Part shown: piece by piece, positions 51,569-61,800 of the stretch
How positions within the stretch are numbered: position 1 is the first letter of the stretch
Layout: each line of letters begins with the position of its first letter
NCBI GenBank assembly: GCA_964448135.1
Contig: CAYUVH010000023.1
Location: 1-64,000, forward strand
Direction: 5' to 3'
Origin: CAYUVH01 sp964448135
Lineage (GTDB): Bacteria > Verrucomicrobiota > Verrucomicrobiia > Limisphaerales > UBA8199
DNA length: 64,000 bases
The notes under the pieces: generated by a model
Seen by the model: the letters and a program-made list of their open reading frames with translations, nothing else
What the model was told of the DNA's origin: nothing
The model's database searches: none
Program-made: the position numbers and the translations under genes

Positions 51569-51665
51569 CCCGCAACACCCGCAACAACCCCTGTAAACAT
51601 TGATCAGAATTGGGGTTTTTGACCCGCAACAAACCCGCAACACGAGGTGTAACCGACCCGCAACA
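51569..51665. repeat. Five CCCGCAACA repeats, two in direct 9-bp tandem
   Basis: Exact copies start at 51569, 51578, 51623, 51634 and 51657. Their complement TGTTGCGGG resembles the TGTTACCGG units at 15.9 kb. They lie in the ~320-base space upstream of the tRNA promoter; no gene is seen there. Confidence 0.7.
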
Positions 51666-51705
51666 ATTCAAACGCTGTCAGCCCTGACTGAGGCCGAGGA
51701 CGGGG

Positions 51706-51733
51706 TTGACAATCCTGGCCGGCGTGGCATAAT
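51706..51733 (+). promoter_or_regulatory. Sigma-70 promoter of tRNA-Lys
   Basis: Perfect TTGACA (51706-51711), 16-base spacer, CATAAT (51728-51733), with the mature tRNA starting 16 bases later. This is the best consensus promoter in the window. Confidence 0.75.
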
Positions 51734-51749
51734 CCTGACCCTGCTGGTT

Positions 51750-51824
51750 GCCTCGGTAGCTCAATGGTCGAGCAGTTGACTCTTAATCAATTGGTTCAAG
51801 GTTCAAGTCCTTGCCGGGGCACCA
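51750..51824 (+). tRNA. tRNA-Lys (anticodon CTT)
   Basis: 75 nt including encoded CCA. Acceptor GCCTCGG pairs with CCGGGGC with one G-U. The D stem is GCTC/GAGC and the anticodon stem GTTGA/TCAAT with loop CTCTTAA (anticodon CTT). The T stem is CAAGG/CCTTG with loop TTCAAGT. All arms fold. A strong promoter lies just upstream and no integrated element is seen at its 3' end. Confidence 0.93.
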
Positions 51825-51847
51825 TTTTCTCAAGCCGCACCTCGGAT

Positions 51848-53089
51848 TTATCCCAGATTGGATGATTTGACGTTTCCCGTGTTTGCGGCTTTTCGGACGA
51901 TGGCCGCGCCGAGGGTGGCGATGATTGCGCCAGTGACGATGACCAGGCTTAGGGCCAGGGGCAACCCGGCAGCCTCGGCCACGAAGCCGATCAGCGGCGG
52001 TCCGGAAAGGAACCCCAGGTAGCCCATCGTGGCGACCATCGCGAGGTTGGCACCGGTTCCGGCGCCGGGAAGTCGGCCGGTGGCGGTATAGAGTACCGGC
52101 ACCATGTTGGCTGTGCCCAGTCCGACAAGGGCAAATCCCATGAGGATGGCGAGCCAGTGATGCGTCACCACAGCCACGGATATGCCGACGGCCATGAGCA
52201 ATCCGCTGATGCGGAGGGTGTTCGCCGGGCCGGCCTTGAGAGTGACCCAATCGCCCAAAAACCGCGCGGTCGCCATGCAGATGATGAAAGCCCCGAACCC
52301 GATCGGCGCCTGCGCGACGGGGATCCCGGCCACTGAGTGAACGTAAACGGCCGCCCAATCGAACATGGATCCTTCGCCAAACAACGCCAGAAAAGCCACG
52401 CCGCCCAGCAGCCAAAGCAATTTCGGTCTCTTCGGTGACTCCATCCGCGCTGCCGGCTTCGGCGGTGCGGAGTCCGCCAATAATCGTCCAAAGGACCAGA
52501 TGGCGGGCGCCAGCATCAGAATCGCCATGGCGACCATCAACGCCCTCGGCGGGTAACCCTGATGCATGAGCAGGGTGAGCAGCGCAGCCGCGCCGAGTCC
52601 GCCGACGCTCCACCAGCCTTGAAAACTGCCATTGATAGGCCGGCCAATGGCCTGCTCCAAAGTGATGGCCTGCGAATTGATCGAAATATCCAGCGCGCCC
52701 TTCCAAAAACCGAAGAGCCACGCCGCCAGCATGAGCGTGAGGTAGCCGGGAGCAAAGGCCAGCAGCAGCAACATCGCGGAGAATCCCACGGCGGCCGGGC
52801 CGGCGATGCGCTGGCTGCCCCATCGTCCGGTCAGTTTTCCGGTCAGCGGCATGGAAACCATCGCCCCCGCAATCAATGCCAGCAGGAGCACGCCCAGTTT
52901 GGCGTGCGACAATTGAAACTTTTGCTGGAACGAGGGGATCAGCGCGGCCCAGGTCCCGAAAACCATGCCGTCGGCCAGAAACAGAAGCGCGGCGGCGCAA
53001 CGCGCCCCCTGGACCAGTCGGCGTGCCCCGGCGGCGGAGCCGTCTGGCGCGAGTTTGCCCAACTGCGGCATGGTTGCGATCGTCTGCAT
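51848..53089 (-). CDS. MFS transporter
   Basis: 413 aa, 12 predicted helices. 'LLFLADGMVFGTWAALIPSF' in helix 1, 'PLTGKLTGRWGSQRIAGPAA' as the loop 2-3 motif, and 'NGSFQGWWSVGGLGAA'. The organisation resembles the YbjJ-like/fucose-permease-like MFS group. Divergent from a LysR regulator gene 69 bases away, which probably controls it. Substrate and direction of transport unknown. Confidence 0.87.
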   Translation of the reverse strand: MQTIATMPQLGKLAPDGSAAGARRLVQGARCAAALLFLADGMVFGTWAALIPSFQQKFQLSHAKLGVLLLALIAGAMVSMPLTGKLTGRWGSQRIAGPAAVGFSAMLLLLAFAPGYLTLMLAAWLFGFWKGALDISINSQAITLEQAIGRPINGSFQGWWSVGGLGAAALLTLLMHQGYPPRALMVAMAILMLAPAIWSFGRLLADSAPPKPAARMESPKRPKLLWLLGGVAFLALFGEGSMFDWAAVYVHSVAGIPVAQAPIGFGAFIICMATARFLGDWVTLKAGPANTLRISGLLMAVGISVAVVTHHWLAILMGFALVGLGTANMVPVLYTATGRLPGAGTGANLAMVATMGYLGFLSGPPLIGFVAEAAGLPLALSLVIVTGAIIATLGAAIVRKAANTGNVKSSNLG

Positions 53090-53097
53090 GAGCCATT

Positions 53098-53109
53098 GTT
53101 TCGCGAAAC
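53098..53109. promoter_or_regulatory. Perfect palindrome GTTTCGCGAAAC between MFS and LysR genes
   Basis: A 12-bp perfect palindrome 8 bases upstream of the MFS start codon and 50 bases from the LysR start. It could be an operator. It does not itself fit the T-N11-A LysR consensus, so the binding protein is uncertain. Confidence 0.35.
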
Positions 53110-53158
53110 GCCTGATTATTCCAATGGCATCATTTCATTACGGTGATAACTTTTGGCT

Positions 53159-54061
53159 ATGGATCTTCACGAAGTGCGCTCTTTTCTTACTCTGGCCGAG
53201 CAACTGCATTTCGGTCACACCGCCCGGCTGTTGAATCTCAGCCAGCCGGCCCTGACGAAGCAAATCCGCCGGCTCGAGGAGGACCTGGAGGGCCCGTTGC
53301 TGGTGCGCAGCCGGCACGGGGCGCAGTTGACTTCCCTGGGCCGGATGTTTCAGGACAAGGCCCGCGCGCTGATGCGGGACTGGGACGAATTATTCGCGCA
53401 CACCCGCCACGTGGCGCGCGGCGAAGCCGGACGCCTGCGGCTGGGGTTCGGAATGCACACCTTCGAGCTGGTTCCGCGCGCAATTGTGCGCTTCCGCGAG
53501 ACCCTGCCCGACCTGGATGTCTCGTTGCGCGATATGTCCACCAGCGAACAGATCGATGCGCTCCACGCGGAGAAAATCGACCTGGGATTCATCCGCCTGT
53601 GTCCCGTCAAAAATCTTTCCGTCATGCCGCTCACCCAGGACCGGCTGATGCTCATCACGAACGAAGCGGCGGGCTATCCGGCCTCGGCTGGGGTCGCCGC
53701 CGTCCGCCGCGAGCCTTTCGTCCTGATCTCGCGGCAACGCTCACGCACCTTCCATCAGCACGCCCTGGAGTTGTGCAGCCACCATGGCTTTCGCCCGCGG
53801 ATCGTGCAGGAAGCCCCGGAGGTCACCACGGTCCTGGCGCTCGTGAAGGCCGGCATGGGTGTCTCCATGATTCCCGAATCATTCGGAACCAACCATTTCC
53901 AGGGCATCCGCGCGCATCACTTGCCGGAAAAGGCCGCCGCGTGGACCGTCGCCGCCGCCTGGCGCAAGGGCGATCCCAACCCATTGATTCAGAAATTCCT
54001 CGCGCTGTTGAAGGCCGACCTGCCGTCAAAAGTTGGGAAGCCGAAGGTTAGCGGGAAGTGA
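53159..54061 (+). CDS. LysR-family transcriptional regulator
   Basis: 300 aa from the ATG giving 'MDLHEVRSFLTLAEQLHFGH'; a TTG six bases upstream is unnecessary. Helix-turn-helix 'HTARLLNLSQPALTKQIRRLEEDLEGPLLVRS' is classical LysR. The effector domain has 'LRLGFGMHTFELVPRAI' and 'LALVKAGMGVSMIPES'. It probably regulates the divergent MFS gene in response to a small ligand. Confidence 0.92.
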   Translation: MDLHEVRSFLTLAEQLHFGHTARLLNLSQPALTKQIRRLEEDLEGPLLVRSRHGAQLTSLGRMFQDKARALMRDWDELFAHTRHVARGEAGRLRLGFGMHTFELVPRAIVRFRETLPDLDVSLRDMSTSEQIDALHAEKIDLGFIRLCPVKNLSVMPLTQDRLMLITNEAAGYPASAGVAAVRREPFVLISRQRSRTFHQHALELCSHHGFRPRIVQEAPEVTTVLALVKAGMGVSMIPESFGTNHFQGIRAHHLPEKAAAWTVAAAWRKGDPNPLIQKFLALLKADLPSKVGKPKVSGK

Positions 54062-54297
54062 TCCTGGTCAGGCATCGCCTCTTGACTGCAAAACATCAAT
54101 CAAAGGCGATCTGGGTGAATTACACCACGATGACTTTTTGCCCCCAAGCCGAGTTTTTGCTCCGAAAGTGACAAGCGTATGGCAAGAAATGAACTTGGCA
54201 AAAGTGTGGGAACGATAACAATAGATCGAATGAACGGCGCTGGTTCGTGCGGAAGAAACGCACGAGGCAGGCAAGCTCCCAGCCAAGGGGTCAATAC

Positions 54298-57200
54298 ATG
54301 TTAGCAGGCAACAAGATGCATGGGCGAAGTGCCATTCTCCTGGCTCTTGTGCTGCTTGTTAGCGCAAGCCATTCCTCCCGCGGTGCATCCCTACGTTTGG
54401 TGGTGCAGCCAACGGGCACCAATCAGGTTGAGGTGACGTTGACGCCCGTGATTACAAATCAGGTTTACACCATTCTAGTCCGCTCCAACGGGCCCAGTGG
54501 ACACTGGCTCCGCTTCGCCACTTTGTTCAGTCTCACAAATGCGAGGATTACGACCACGTGCGGCCTCGGAAATGTTGCAGGCTTGAATATCGGGACGCTC
54601 AAGAACTGGCGCTTCGCGGCCGGGCGGTGGCAGGGTGCGGGCAACGATGAATTCCCGGGGATTTACGAGGAACTTGCGCTACGGATGGATCCCCGCACAA
54701 GCGCCGACCCGTATGCAAACCCGATGGGGGATGGCTGGAACAATATTCGAAAGTTCCAGGGCGACATGGATCCGCTCGCTTTTTATCCCCCTCCGCCACC
54801 GCGTCCGAGCGCAAGTTTTCGAATTTCGGAAACGAATGCATTTTCCGGCGCTGCAACCGTGAGTTGGGCGCCTCCGGATGGACCGTTGCCGGATTACTTT
54901 ATCGTGGAACGGGCAATTCGAAAACCCCGGTTCCGTACCAACGAACTAGCCACTCGCCCACTCCCTCTGCGCCCAAATCTCCCTGGTGCTTCTACAAACC
55001 GGCTCGCACGGCCGATACCAAGCGAGCGCGAACCGCGCTCGAATAATGTGACAAATGGGACGGCCAACCGTGTCCCCCGGCCGCCGGCCAATTCACCACC
55101 TGATGCCAACCGGGGGCGTCCGCCGCGTATCACGTTAGACGGCGTGGAGACCGGCCCGTACGTCGAAATCGCCCGCGTGCCGAGTCGGGTTGGATTGGCC
55201 CAATATCGCTTTGTTGATCAAAACGTAGATGCGCGCTTTGAGCCTTTATACAGGCTCAGAGCGCATCATACGCCACCATTGCGCGCATACCTGGAACGTG
55301 TGGACAGTCGTGGAATAAGCAATACGCTGATTTCCGCATCCGCCACGCCTTCCACGAATGGGTATTCAGTGGTTGTGCCACGTCCGATGCCATATGCCCG
55401 TTACTTGCTGCTGGTCAGAGACAAGAACGATCCCCAATGGAAAGCGAGCGGCTATTTCGCATCGGGAACGAACCGCGATCCCGTACGTCTGCAAGTAGAC
55501 CGCAAGGGAATGATGTCGGAGGGGCAGTGGCCGATCGCGATGCCCAAGGTGAAGCATCTTCAAGAAGTGCTGGAGCCGGAATTTGTCGCCGGGTGGGGTG
55601 ACGACAGCGACGGTGACGGGCTGCCGGACATTTATGAGGTGCTGGCCACCAGAACCCGACCCGACAATGCGGACACCGGTGAAACGGGTGTCCTGGATGG
55701 ATTCAAGGAAATGACGGAGGATGGATGGAGTAATCTGGAGAAATTCCGAAGGAGGTTGGATCCTTTGCGGCCGGCCAAACCGCCTTCGACGGTTGAATTA
55801 AGCAGTCCAACCGAGGCGGAAATTTTTCAAGCCCTGAGGCCGAAGTCCGATTTGTATTGCGAGGTTGCAATTGGGATCCGAACTAATGACAGTGGGACAT
55901 TCCAACCGCTCGAATATGTTCCCGATGTGCTCGGGAAGATTTTGAATCTACGTCGGGCTGAGGAGCGCAAGGATTTTGACATCAGAGTTTCCTGGCAATT
56001 CGCCAAACCTGAGTCCATTGACATCCGCGAAGACGATTCGGAATTCACTGAATTTCTAAAGACCGTCGAGCCCCTGAGGCAAAAGATCCGTCTCCAGATA
56101 CTCACGGCTTTGAAGGCGCAAATGGCGACCAATCCGCCGCTGCCTTGGCCGGAAGCCCAGGAACGCATTGCTGCACTGGTGCGCGCGCGGCGCTCGGGAG
56201 ACGTTGATGAATTACTCGTCATGGAGCAGGCGCAACTCTTCTCGGACAATATTCAGCAGGATTTTCATGGAAAGGCGGTGGACCAGCATGGGCAACCCGT
56301 GGTGGATGCGGCGGTGACAGCGAACACCGTTCGGAATACCGGCGCGAGCGAAAGCGCGGTGGCACGAACCGACAATCGTGGCTTCTTCCAATTCAGCGGA
56401 CTGAGAGGCCGCGCAATTGATATCAGCGCTTCAAAACAGGGATTCGAGATCAAAGGCCACGGCGCGGGAAGGCGAAACTCGGAAGGTCCGGAAACCAGTT
56501 CGACCAATCGGGGGGTTCTCACCATGTGGAAACTAAAGGGGGCGGAACCGCTGATACACAATGTTCAGACCTTCCAATTCAAGGCCGACAACCGTGTATA
56601 CACTCTCGACTTGCTGGCCAACACCTTGATCGAGGGCACGAATGAAATGGGAGACTTTTGGTTGCAATGCGTGCGCCCGGCAGTGATCAAGCGTGGGGAG
56701 CATTTCGATTGGTCGTTTACGTTTGCGGCATCGGGCGGAGGTTTTCGCGAGCCGAAGCAAGACGATTACCTCAATGAGGCGCCGGCCACCGGTTATCAAC
56801 CCACGTTCAGCCTTGGCGTACCGGCGGCAGATCCGAAATGGCGCGGTTATCAAGAGCAGCGGTTTTATTTGAAAAGCCGCAACGGCAAGGTGTACGGACA
56901 TATTCGAGCCAAAGTGTTTGCCGTCTCGGGCGACGGAGCAGCCATGGAGATTGAGTCCTACATGAATCCGGGGGCTTCGCGGAATCTGGAATTTGATCCG
57001 GCTAAAACTGCCACCTACACTCCCAAAACACCCTCCGCCGCGCCGCTGACTCCGGCGGTTCCAACGCGGGCTGTTTCGCGCACGCTCCTGACCAATCAAC
57101 CCGGACACCTCGTCAGTTGGGGCGCCATCGTGATGCCATTTGTCGAACCCGGAACCCGTTTTACAGCCGTGGCGGCGGGGAGTGAGCATAGCCTGGCACT

Positions 57201-58881
57201 CAAATCCGATGGAACCGTGATAGCCTGGGGACGAAACCGCTCAGGGGAAGCGACGGTTCCGGAAGGATTAAGCAACGTTGTCGCCATAGCTGCCGGTGGC
57301 CGCTCGCACACCGGTTTCAGCGTCGCACTTCAAAAGGATGGTCGAGTCGTTGCGTGGGGAACGAGCTTGCATTTTCAAACGGCGGTGCCGCCGGGGTTGA
57401 GCAACGTGGTGGCGATCGCGGCGGGCACAGAGCACTGTGTGGCGTTGAAGCGGGATGGCACCGTCGTTGAGTGGGGATCGAGCCTTACAGACCATTCTTC
57501 CCTGATTTTCAACCTCAGTAACATCGTTGCCGTGGCGGCCGGATATGAGAGCAGCATCGCACTTCGGAAGGACGGGACCGTCGTGGAATGGGGATCGGAT
57601 TCGCGACGCGTGCCGGCAGTGCCGATAGGACTAAGCAACGTGGTTTCGGTTGGCTCAGGTTTTTCATACAACCTCGCGTTGTTGCGCAACGGCGATGTGG
57701 TGGGGTGGTCGGGGACTTCAAATGCGCTTGCGAGCCTGCCAGTGGCAGCCAGCAATGCGATCGGGATTGCGGCCGGTCCCTGGCACAGTTCCGCCCTGAA
57801 GCGCGATGGCACGGTGGTTGCCTGGGGTAGCGATAGATTCTCCGCCACGGCAGTTCCCAAGGGACTAAGCAACGTGGTCGCCATCAGCAGCGGTGGCAGC
57901 GACCATGGTGATCACACGCTGGCGCTTCGTTCGGACGGAACGATCCTGGGCTGGGGCAACAATAACTTTGGACAAAGCCTGAGCCCGACTGAAATGACCA
58001 ACATCGTTTCGGTTGCGGCCGGGGGAGGCCACTGTCTGGCATTGCGCAATGATGGCTCTATTGTCGGCTGGGGCGGACAGGATGAGCAAGGATATGGCCA
58101 AGCCTGGGTGCCCGAGGGATTGGGGCCAGCCTGGCTGGTGGGGGCCGGGTCCTTACACAGTCTCGCGGGGGTTGCAGAGGGAAAAGTGATTGGGTGGGGC
58201 TACGGGGTTTACGGCCAGACAGCACCGCCAAGCGATCTGACCAATGCCATCGCCATTGCCGGCGGATACAGCCACAGCCTCGCCTTGAGAAACGATGGCA
58301 CAGTAGTTGGCTGGGGGCGAACCGGCATTCCGAGCGGGCTCAGCAATGCGGTGGCGATCGCGGCGGCTGGAGAACACAGCCTGGCGATGAAAGGGGATGG
58401 CAGTGTAATTGCCTGGGGAAGCTTTTCAGTCCCGACCAATGTGGCCCCGAACCTTACCAATACCATAGCCATTGCTGCAGGCGCAGAATACAGCAACGAA
58501 CATGACATGGCACTTCGGCGCGATGGAACAGTTGTTACGTGGGACCGGAACACATTTCAGACAAACATTCCGGCCAATTTAACGAACGTGATCGCGATCG
58601 CAGCAGGCGGCAATCACAACCTGGCTCTGCGCCGGGACCGCACAGTGGTCGGTTGGGAACCAAATGGTAAAGGTGAATTGCCAATCCCGTGGAAGCTCGG
58701 GAATGTGCTGAAAATTGCAGCCGGGAGTGGAATCAGCCTGGCAATTGAGGCTCCGACCGCCGGCCCACTGCTGAAACAAGGCAGCGTTTCCCGTCGTTGG
58801 ACCAGATTGCTGGCATTTGCTGGACTGTGCGCCACGATCGCAATCCTCGCCAGCGTGTGTCGCCGCCCAAAATCCCGCTAA
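54298..58881 (+). CDS. Giant exported protein with RCC1-like propeller repeats and C-terminal membrane anchor
   Basis: 1527 aa from the ATG preceded by AAGGGG at 7 bases; a GTG 51 bases earlier lacks this. Signal peptide ('AILLALVLLVSASHSSRG'). Residues ~25-200 are beta-rich. 'GWGDDSDGDGLPDIYE' near 430 is a thrombospondin-type-3-like calcium repeat, and 'FHGKAVDQHGQPVVDAAVTA' near 660 a carboxypeptidase-regulatory-like domain. From ~57.1 kb there are about 14 RCC1-like units ('VVAIAAGxxHxxALKxDGTVVxWG'), enough for two seven-bladed propellers. The last 30 residues are a hydrophobic helix plus Arg/Lys tail, a membrane or sorting anchor. Function unknown. Confidence 0.75.
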   Translation: MLAGNKMHGRSAILLALVLLVSASHSSRGASLRLVVQPTGTNQVEVTLTPVITNQVYTILVRSNGPSGHWLRFATLFSLTNARITTTCGLGNVAGLNIGTLKNWRFAAGRWQGAGNDEFPGIYEELALRMDPRTSADPYANPMGDGWNNIRKFQGDMDPLAFYPPPPPRPSASFRISETNAFSGAATVSWAPPDGPLPDYFIVERAIRKPRFRTNELATRPLPLRPNLPGASTNRLARPIPSEREPRSNNVTNGTANRVPRPPANSPPDANRGRPPRITLDGVETGPYVEIARVPSRVGLAQYRFVDQNVDARFEPLYRLRAHHTPPLRAYLERVDSRGISNTLISASATPSTNGYSVVVPRPMPYARYLLLVRDKNDPQWKASGYFASGTNRDPVRLQVDRKGMMSEGQWPIAMPKVKHLQEVLEPEFVAGWGDDSDGDGLPDIYEVLATRTRPDNADTGETGVLDGFKEMTEDGWSNLEKFRRRLDPLRPAKPPSTVELSSPTEAEIFQALRPKSDLYCEVAIGIRTNDSGTFQPLEYVPDVLGKILNLRRAEERKDFDIRVSWQFAKPESIDIREDDSEFTEFLKTVEPLRQKIRLQILTALKAQMATNPPLPWPEAQERIAALVRARRSGDVDELLVMEQAQLFSDNIQQDFHGKAVDQHGQPVVDAAVTANTVRNTGASESAVARTDNRGFFQFSGLRGRAIDISASKQGFEIKGHGAGRRNSEGPETSSTNRGVLTMWKLKGAEPLIHNVQTFQFKADNRVYTLDLLANTLIEGTNEMGDFWLQCVRPAVIKRGEHFDWSFTFAASGGGFREPKQDDYLNEAPATGYQPTFSLGVPAADPKWRGYQEQRFYLKSRNGKVYGHIRAKVFAVSGDGAAMEIESYMNPGASRNLEFDPAKTATYTPKTPSAAPLTPAVPTRAVSRTLLTNQPGHLVSWGAIVMPFVEPGTRFTAVAAGSEHSLALKSDGTVIAWGRNRSGEATVPEGLSNVVAIAAGGRSHTGFSVALQKDGRVVAWGTSLHFQTAVPPGLSNVVAIAAGTEHCVALKRDGTVVEWGSSLTDHSSLIFNLSNIVAVAAGYESSIALRKDGTVVEWGSDSRRVPAVPIGLSNVVSVGSGFSYNLALLRNGDVVGWSGTSNALASLPVAASNAIGIAAGPWHSSALKRDGTVVAWGSDRFSATAVPKGLSNVVAISSGGSDHGDHTLALRSDGTILGWGNNNFGQSLSPTEMTNIVSVAAGGGHCLALRNDGSIVGWGGQDEQGYGQAWVPEGLGPAWLVGAGSLHSLAGVAEGKVIGWGYGVYGQTAPPSDLTNAIAIAGGYSHSLALRNDGTVVGWGRTGIPSGLSNAVAIAAAGEHSLAMKGDGSVIAWGSFSVPTNVAPNLTNTIAIAAGAEYSNEHDMALRRDGTVVTWDRNTFQTNIPANLTNVIAIAAGGNHNLALRRDRTVVGWEPNGKGELPIPWKLGNVLKIAAGSGISLAIEAPTAGPLLKQGSVSRRWTRLLAFAGLCATIAILASVCRRPKSR

Positions 58882-58882
58882 A

Positions 58883-61800
58883 TTACTCCACCACCAGGAT
58901 GCGGTAGAACTTCTGCGGCACTGGGCCGAGGTCGGTTTCGGTGGAGTCGGTGGCGGAGGTGGTGACGTCGGCGGCTTCGAAGTCGTCGAGGGTCTGCCAG
59001 ACGGGGTCTTCGAGGTTGAGCTTGTACTGGATGCGGTAGGTCTGGCCGGGGATGGTGTTCCAGTTGAGGGTGATGGTGCTGCCGTTCACGCCGATGGAGG
59101 CCATCTCGGGCCGGGCGACGACGGTGACGCTGAAGGTCGTGACGGCGCTTTGGGCGGGGATGCCGTTGTCGGTGGCGCGGACGGTGATTTGGTTCGTGGT
59201 GCCGGTGTTGGCGTCGGAGGTGGGCCAGGTGAGCAGGCCAGTGCCGGGAACGATGGAGGCACCGGCGGGAGCGCCGGGGTCGAGGGTGTAGGAGAGGGTT
59301 TGTCCGCCGTCAATGTCGGACGCCGAGGCGGTGAGAGAAAGTGTGCTGCCAGCGTGGACGATGCGATTCGGAATCGGCGTGAGGCTGGGCGGTGTGTTGA
59401 CGCTCAGACTGGCGGCGACGCTGGGAGTCGCGCCGGCGCTGTTGCTGACGATGACGCTGTAGTTGCCGGCGTCGGCGGATTGGACGTTGGCGCGAATGTA
59501 AGAGCTGTCGGTCGCGCCGGCGATGTCGGAGCTGTTCATCTGCCATTGATACGTCATGGGCACGGAGCTGAGCGCGACAACGGAGAACGTGACGTTCGAA
59601 CCAGCGGCGACGGCCTGGCTGGCCGGGCTGGTCTGGATGAACGGCGGGCTGATCACGGTCAGCGCGGCGACGGAACTGGTGGCGCTGCCGGCGCTGTTGG
59701 TGATGACGACGGAATAATTCATGGCGTCGGCGGGCGAGACTCCGTTGAGCGTCAGCAGGGAAGCATTCGCGCCGGAGAGGCCGGGGCCGTCCACGAGGTT
59801 TGTGCCGCCGCGTTTCCACTGGTAATTGAGCGGTGCCTGGCCGCCGGCGACGACAGAGAATGTGGCCAGGGTGCCTTCATTGTTTGTGCGGCTGGCCGGT
59901 TGGGCCATGACGGCCGGGGAAATTTTGAGGACGGCGGCCACCGGGTTGGTGATACCCACGCCATTGGCGACGACGACGTCGTAGTTGCCGGCGTCGGTGC
60001 CCTGCACGTTCGCTTTAGTATAGCTGCTGGTGGTGGCACCGGGGATGTTCGCGCCGTTGAAACGCCATTGGTAACTGCTGATGGTGCCGCCCGCCGTAAC
60101 GGTGAAGTTGGCGTTGCTGCCGGCGACGACCGTCTTGCTGACGGGCGCGGTGGCGATGGTCGGCCGGTCGAAGTATTCGACTTTCACGTCGTCGAACCAG
60201 GAATCACCCGCTGTGGTTCCCGAGGCGACCGAGCCGATGGTGATGGAATCCCAGTTCGCGGCGGTGGCGCCGGGCACGGTCCGGACGAGGATGCTGTCGG
60301 CGTAAAACTTGATGGTGGTGCCGTCGGACAGTCGCTCGATTTCGAATTTGTGCCAGCCATCCGCGCGGGCGGGTGCGCCGGAGCCACTCAGGTTGAACCA
60401 GCCATTGCTGGAACCGGTGACTACCCGGCCCTGATACTTGGTTACATCAAACGTTTCGCCGGTCATGGTGACCGTGTTATACACGCCGATCGCAAAAAGC
60501 TGGTCGAGACTCCCATTGGGATAACCCGCGCCGGAATAAGCGCGTACCTCGCAGAAATCACGCGTCTGGGTGCTGTCGTAAATCCAGAAGGTGGCTTTGG
60601 CGTGGCCGCCGACTTCGGCCCCGAGATTGTGATACATCTTGTTGGTGGAATTGTTGGAGTAGGCCGCGCGCGTGCCGCCGGACGTGTGGTTTTGCGTGGT
60701 CGCGCTGGTCAGGGCGGTTCCCGGCGTGGTGACAGCCCAATTGTTCAGATTCCCCGCTTCGAAATCGTCGCTGAACAGCGTGTAGCCGCTGAGCGAAAGT
60801 CCCGCTTCCGAGCTCGTAACGATCCCGACCAGATTACTCACGACCACGGAGAACAAACCGACATCGGCGCCCTGGACATTGCTGCGCGTGTAGCTGCTCA
60901 GCGTCGCGCCGGCGATGTTGGTGCCGTTGCGCCGCCACTGGTAGCCGAGCGGCGCGGTGCCGGCGGCGGTCACGGTGAAGACGGCGTTCGATCCGGCGGC
61001 GACGGTCTGGCTCGCCGGCGGCGTGGTGATGGACGGGGGAACGTTGACGGTCAGGAGGGCATTCGAGCTGATATCGAAGCCAAATGCGTTGGTGATCGCG
61101 ACGGAATAATTGCCGGCGGCGGCAGCGAGCACATTGCTGCGCGTGTAGGAGCTGCCGGTGGCGCCCGGGAGATTTGTGCCCGCCAGCCGCCACTGGTAAG
61201 TAAACGGCGCAGTGCCGCTCACCACGACGCTGAAGGTCGCGGAGCCGCCCTGGGTCACCGTGGCGCTTTGGGGTTCAGTCACAATGACCGGCTGCGAATT
61301 TGAGAGCGAGACCGTGAGGGTGGCGACGAGGCTGTTCGTCGAGCCGAAGGCGTTGCTCACCAAGAGCGAGTAACCGCCGGCGTTTTCAAACTGCACATTC
61401 GTCACGAGGCAACTGGCCGCGGTCGAACCCGGAATGGGATCGCCATTGAAAAGCCATTGGTACGTCAAAGGCGAGGAGCCCGATATCGTGGCGGCGAAGG
61501 TGACATCCAGACCCGGAGACACGGTCTGATCCGCGGGCTGTTCCGTGATGGCCGGCGGCAGACCCACCGGCACCACCTCGCCCGTGGCGAGAATCTGCGC
61601 GGTGTAGCTTCCAGCGGGGAAGCCGGCGGGATTGAGGAAGGAAATCTGCGCGAGCTGGCCGGAGGTAAGGCCGCTGGCATTGGCGCCGACAAAAAGCTGA
61701 TCAGTTCCCGCGCCCGCGGTGGAACCGTTCCAATTCTTTATCGTGAGCGTGGTGCCGCCCGTCCAGGCCTGGCCGCTGCTGGTGGCGAAGGTGAGCGCGC

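Noticed and set aside
51569..51665. CRISPR array
   Set aside because: Units are only 9 bases with irregular spacing and no spacers of similar length; no cas genes are present.
51750..51824. tRNA-Lys as integration site of a mobile element
   Set aside because: No integrase gene, no repeated tRNA 3' end and no phage or plasmid genes in the flanks.
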